From Pseudomonas sp. (GTDB taxonomy: Bacteria; Pseudomonadota; Gammaproteobacteria; Pseudomonadales; Pseudomonadaceae): 7,471 nt of DNA. The notes beneath the pieces were generated by a model, which was not told the origin of the DNA, did no database searches, and saw only the letters and a program-made list of their open reading frames with translations. Of this stretch, positions 4,314 through 7,471 are shown one piece after another. The stretch is from positions 1-7,471 of the forward strand of contig JAURXE010000722.1 in NCBI GenBank assembly GCA_030654635.1. The letters are read 5' to 3'. A program made the position numbers and the translations under genes. Numbering within the stretch: the first letter of the stretch is position 1; each line of letters opens with the position of its first letter.

Positions 4314-6070
4314 TCCAGCACCGTTTGGGTGTCCAAAATATGCAAGCTGTAGCCCGGCACCGCTTTGGCGTGATGCTTGGCTTGGGAGGCCAGCTCCGCC
4401 AGTTGGCTGGCATCTAAATGCGCACAGGCCTCTGGGCGTAAATGCACTACTCCCAGCGACAACGACAACAGCGGGAAGTCCTGCTGCTGGCCTTGCCGGT
4501 TATGGCTGCTAAAACCGCCCGCTTGCAGGTGTTCGGGGCGATAGAAGCGCCGGCACTGGCTCTGAAAGTCTTCTTGCAGGCAATTGAGGCGTTTGCGCCA
4601 GTCCTCGGAACCCAGCACTAGCAGAAAGTCATCACCGCCAATGTGCCCGACAAAATCGCAGCTTGGGTCTATCCGCGCACTTAAACACTGCGCCAAACAG
4701 AGCAGCACCTCGTCGCCTTTGCCATAACCGTAGATGTCGTTGAAAGGCTTGAAGTTATCGATGTCGACGTAGCAAATCATCGCTTCGCGTGCCTGTTGCA
4801 ACAGGCGCGTGAGGCATTGCTGGATCGGCACATTGCCGGGCAGCAGGGTCAGTGGATTGGCGTAGCGGGCTTGCTGGATTTTCAATTCGGTGATCAGTTT
4901 CAGTACGTCGATGACCCGACCCAGCCCCAGGTACACGCCGTCTTGGGTGATGATGAAATCTTCCTCAATGCGTTGCCGGGCGCGACTGGTCAGGAGTCGG
5001 CTGACTTGCTGCAGCGATTGATTCTGCTCAACCACTAAAAAATCATCACTCATCAGCCGGCTGATCGGTTTGCGGGCAAACAGGTCGGTGGCAAAGGGCT
5101 TTAGCAAGGCACTGGCCAGTGAGTTGCGGTGAACTATGCCAATCGGTTGCTGCTGCTCATTGAGTACCGCCAATGAGTTCAAGTTGGCTTGCGCGCGAAA
5201 CAGCTCAAGCACTTGGGCAATCAGCGCATCGTCATTGACGGCCACCTGCCGGTTCAACAGGGCGCTGAGGTCGCAGGCGTCCTCGGTTAACTGCGCGGCG
5301 CTGGTATCAAGCTTGGGCAGCAGGGCGTGAATGTCGCTGCTAGGTTGATCCAGCGGGCGGCTAAATAAATAGCCTTGCAGCAAGTCGACGCCCATGTCGG
5401 CGAGCACCGCCAACTCTTCGGGCAACTCGATGCCTTCGGCAATCACCTGGGCCCGTGAAGCGCTGGCCATTTTCAGGATGGAGCCGACGAACTCGCGTTT
5501 GACCGGATCGAGGTGAATACCGTCGATAAAGTGCCGGTCAATTTTGACGTAGTCAGGGCGCAGCTCTGACCATAAACGCAAACTTGAATAACCAGCGCCC
5601 AGGTCGTCCAAGGCAATTGAAAAGCCCATCGAGCGGTAGTGATGCAGTGCCGTGTGCAGCAGGCTGAAGTCTTCGATGGGTGCTTGCTCGGTGAGTTCAA
5701 TCACCACCTGACTTGGCGCTATGCCGTAGGTTTGCAGCAGTTGCAGGGTGCGTCCAGGCTGGTGCTCGGGTTCGAGCAAGGTTTCGGGGGAGATATTTAA
5801 AAACAACATGCCGGGCAGTTGCAGTTCGCTGAAACGCCGGCAGGCGCTTTGCCGGCTAGCCACTTCCAGCTCGCTCAGTCGAGCGTTTTGCCGGGCCACC
5901 GCAAACAGCGGGACGGGCGAGTGCAGGGGGCTGTTTGAGGGGCCGCGAGTCAGGGCTTCGTAGCCCAGAATGCGCCGCTCGGACAGCGAGATAATAGGTT
6001 GGAACAGCGTGTGCAAATTGCGTTGAGCAAGGATCTGGGTCAAGGCGCTCAACTGTTCGATGGTGGTCAT
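4280..6070 (-). CDS. EAL-CBS-GGDEF cyclic-di-GMP signalling protein
   Basis: Cytoplasmic protein of about 596 aa with an N-terminal EAL phosphodiesterase domain (~12-245), two CBS modules (~272-395) and a C-terminal GGDEF domain (~403-570), the reverse of the usual GGDEF-EAL order. Numbered from ATG 6070, the EAL domain has EAL at 38-40, Asn92 (LFLNIS), Glu125 (IELTE), Asp155-Asp156 (LDDLGAGYSSL), Lys176 (YVKID), the AEGIE motif and Gln232 (LLQGYLF), so c-di-GMP hydrolysis looks possible. The GGDEF domain has DIDNFKPFND (436-445), GDEVL and the signature GGDDF (478-482). The inhibitory I-site RxxD is replaced by PSCD. The CBS pair probably senses an adenine nucleotide. No membrane segments are visible. 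ATG 6070 was preferred over GTG 6094 because the latter abuts the prc terminator U-tract and has no SD; ATG 6070 itself has only a weak GAGA. From memory it corresponds to P. aeruginosa PA3258. Confidence 0.93.
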   Translation of the reverse strand: MTTIEQLSALTQILAQRNLHTLFQPIISLSERRILGYEALTRGPSNSPLHSPVPLFAVARQNARLSELEVASRQSACRRFSELQLPGMLFLNISPETLLEPEHQPGRTLQLLQTYGIAPSQVVIELTEQAPIEDFSLLHTALHHYRSMGFSIALDDLGAGYSSLRLWSELRPDYVKIDRHFIDGIHLDPVKREFVGSILKMASASRAQVIAEGIELPEELAVLADMGVDLLQGYLFSRPLDQPSSDIHALLPKLDTSAAQLTEDACDLSALLNRQVAVNDDALIAQVLELFRAQANLNSLAVLNEQQQPIGIVHRNSLASALLKPFATDLFARKPISRLMSDDFLVVEQNQSLQQVSRLLTSRARQRIEEDFIITQDGVYLGLGRVIDVLKLITELKIQQARYANPLTLLPGNVPIQQCLTRLLQQAREAMICYVDIDNFKPFNDIYGYGKGDEVLLCLAQCLSARIDPSCDFVGHIGGDDFLLVLGSEDWRKRLNCLQEDFQSQCRRFYRPEHLQAGGFSSHNRQGQQQDFPLLSLSLGVVHLRPEACAHLDASQLAELASQAKHHAKAVPGYSLHILDTQTVLDQSPNSVARAS

Positions 6071-6094
6071 GATGGTCTCGCGGCGATGAAACAC

Positions 6095-6124
6095 AAAAAA
6101 AGGCCGGTATCGCTACCGGCCTTT
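6095..6124 (-). terminator. Rho-independent terminator of prc
   Basis: On the minus strand an 11-bp stem, AAAGGCCGGTA/TACCGGCCTTT with a 4-nt loop, runs into seven Ts (6101-6095). This is a textbook intrinsic terminator about 40 nt past the prc stop. On the plus strand the tail is only CTTTG, so it is mainly one-directional. It ends 24 nt before the ATG of the EAL-CBS-GGDEF gene. Confidence 0.88.
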
Positions 6125-6129
6125 GTATT

Positions 6130-6146
6130 TCACGACAGTTTCGTGA
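6130..6146. repeat. Small inverted repeat between prc and its terminator
   Basis: TCACGA (6130-6135) and TCGTGA (6141-6146) form a 6+6 bp inverted repeat with a 5-nt centre. It lies between the prc stop codon and the terminator. It could be a minor mRNA hairpin or a protein site for the downstream gene. Confidence 0.4.
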
Positions 6147-6164
6147 CGATCTGATGACTGACGC

Positions 6165-7471
6165 TTACTGCTTGGCGACCGCCGGGCGCAAACCCAGGTA
6201 GTCGAGCAGAATCAGCCCGGTTTCGCTGAGGTAGGCATCATCCTCGGGTTTGGTCTTGGGCTCTTCTACCGGTGCTGCGTCTTCGTCGACTTTTTTCAGC
6301 TCCTTCAATTGCTCCTCACCTTTAGCTTTACGCCGGGTGTTTTCCATCACCAGTTGCTTGCCCTCGATGTCGGCATGCTGCGCGCGGCGGGTGGTTTCGT
6401 TGAGGCTGACGGTGGTTTCATGCATTAACTGTTGCGCCAACGCCAGGCTGTCACGGGTGAAGACAAAGTCTGGGGCTTTGGCGGTGCGGGCTTCGTGACG
6501 GGTTTTGAGCTCGGCCAGGAACGGCTTGAACGGATTCACCTCGGGCTTGATTGCCGGGCGGATGCTGTCCCACGGCATGGCGGCGGGTAGGGCGCTCTCG
6601 CCAATTTGCTTGGTGTCGACAATGGCCGGGTATTCGATATCCGGCAGCACGCCTTGATGCTGGGTGCTTTGCCCGGAGACGCGATAGAACTTGGCCAGAG
6701 TCAGTTTCAGCTCACCATGATTGAGTGGTTGAATGGTTTGTACCGTGCCTTTGCCGAAGGTTTGCCCGCCGATAATTAGCGCCCGGTGGTAGTCCTGCAT
6801 GGCACCAGCAAAAATTTCCGAGGCCGAGGCCGAGAGCCGGTTGACCAGCACCGCCAGCGGTCCGCTGTAGAAGATGCCGGGGTTTTCATCGGCCAGTACA
6901 TCGACTCGACCGTCGCTGTTGCGCACCAGCACAGTCGGGCCTTGGTCGATAAACAGGCCGGTCAGTTCGGTGGCTTCTTGCAGCGAGCCGCCGCCGTTGT
7001 TACGCAGGTCGAGCACCACGCCGTCGACTTTCTCTTCTTGCAGTTCGGTTAGCAGGCGTTTCACGTCACGGGTGGTGCTGGTGTACTCCGGGTCACCGGC
7101 GCGGAAGGCTTTAAAGTCCAGGTAGAAGGCGGGTAGTTCAATCACCCCTAGTTTGTAATCGCGGCCTTCGTGCTTCAGTTTCAGCACGGATTTTTTTGCC
7201 GCTTGCTCTTCCAGTTTCACCGCTTCACGGGTGATGGCCACCACCTTGGTGGTTTGATCGCTCGGCGCGTTGCTGGCAGGAATAACGTCCAGGCGCACTA
7301 CTGAACCTTTTGGCCCACGGATCAGTTTGACCACTTCATCCAAGCGCCAGCCGATCACATCGACCATCTCGGCATTGCCCTGGGCAACGCCGACAATCTT
7401 GTCCGCCGGAACGATTTGCTTGCTCTTGTCGGCAGGGCCAGCCGGCACCAAACGCACAACCTTGACGTAGT
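6165..7471 (-). CDS. prc: Carboxy-terminal processing protease Prc/Tsp (AlgO), N-terminus outside window
   Basis: Periplasmic S41 serine protease that degrades proteins from their C-termini. In Pseudomonas the orthologue, called AlgO, affects alginate control through turnover of truncated MucA (established knowledge). About 435 codons of a usual ~700 are present; the reading frame runs off the right edge, so there is no start here. The fragment opens in the PDZ domain (VVRLVPAGPAD, then KIVGVAQGN). The S41 core follows, with VDGVVLDLRNNGGGSL and NRLSASASEIFAGAMQDY. The nucleophile is the middle Ser of SASAS (codon 6827-6825), and the general-base Lys of TFGKGTVQ (codon 6752-6750) lies 25 residues on, as in E. 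coli Prc. The C-terminal helical domain has a charged Lys/Glu-rich segment and ends with LLDYLGLRPAVAKQ. The catalytic residues are intact. Confidence 0.95.
   Translation of the reverse strand, partial: YVKVVRLVPAGPADKSKQIVPADKIVGVAQGNAEMVDVIGWRLDEVVKLIRGPKGSVVRLDVIPASNAPSDQTTKVVAITREAVKLEEQAAKKSVLKLKHEGRDYKLGVIELPAFYLDFKAFRAGDPEYTSTTRDVKRLLTELQEEKVDGVVLDLRNNGGGSLQEATELTGLFIDQGPTVLVRNSDGRVDVLADENPGIFYSGPLAVLVNRLSASASEIFAGAMQDYHRALIIGGQTFGKGTVQTIQPLNHGELKLTLAKFYRVSGQSTQHQGVLPDIEYPAIVDTKQIGESALPAAMPWDSIRPAIKPEVNPFKPFLAELKTRHEARTAKAPDFVFTRDSLALAQQLMHETTVSLNETTRRAQHADIEGKQLVMENTRRKAKGEEQLKELKKVDEDAAPVEEPKTKPEDDAYLSETGLILLDYLGLRPAVAKQ

Noticed and set aside
6071..6094. GTG 6094 as the start of the EAL-CBS-GGDEF protein
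   Set aside because: It abuts the terminator U-tract, so no SD can precede it; the added residues (FHRRETI) look non-conserved. ATG 6070 is preferred.

Overview
The window looks like core chromosome of a Pseudomonas (gammaproteobacterium). It has moderately high GC, Pseudomonas-like tRNA-Val and tRNA-Asp genes, and the neighbourhood prc(algO) / EAL-CBS-GGDEF protein / three small genes / FKBP lipoprotein / tRNAs / rdgC. From memory this resembles the PA3257-PA3263 neighbourhood of P. aeruginosa; I could not run a comparison. No insertion sequence, prophage, CRISPR array or rRNA is visible.

Layout, left to right. (1) 1-329, minus strand: the first 72 codons of a Gdx/SugE guanidinium exporter, cut by the window edge, under a two-hairpin guanidine-II (mini-ykkC) riboswitch and a sigma70-like promoter. 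The leader contains a 10-bp alternative pairing that would cover the Shine-Dalgarno site, so the ON/OFF mechanism can be read from the sequence. (2) 393-1349, minus: rdgC with a terminator hairpin. (3) 1453-1694, plus: a stable-RNA promoter followed by tRNA-Val(UAC) and tRNA-Asp(GUC). (4) 1739-2653, plus: an A-tract region, an FKBP-type prolyl isomerase lipoprotein and a strong terminator hairpin. (5) 2654-3150: about 500 bp without a convincing gene. It holds an AT-rich tract, a nested inverted-repeat element, an inverted pair of DnaA-box-like sites, a possible promoter and a 9+9 bp palindrome. (6) 3151-4313, plus: three tightly coupled small genes, encoding an XRE regulator with a Phd-like N-terminus, an uncharacterised protein and a Sel1-repeat protein. 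(7) 4280-6070, minus: an EAL-CBS-GGDEF cyclic-di-GMP protein whose 3' end overlaps the Sel1 gene tail-to-tail. (8) 6095-7471, minus: a strong terminator and the C-terminal part of the Prc/Tsp periplasmic protease, cut by the window edge.

Points worth attention: the sugE leader with a legible SD switch; the prc terminator lying only 24 nt before the start of the c-di-GMP gene, leaving no obvious promoter; the DnaA-box/AT-rich/structured intergenic region; and the coupled three-gene operon of unknown function with a likely self-operator. The regulatory calls are sequence readings without experimental support.
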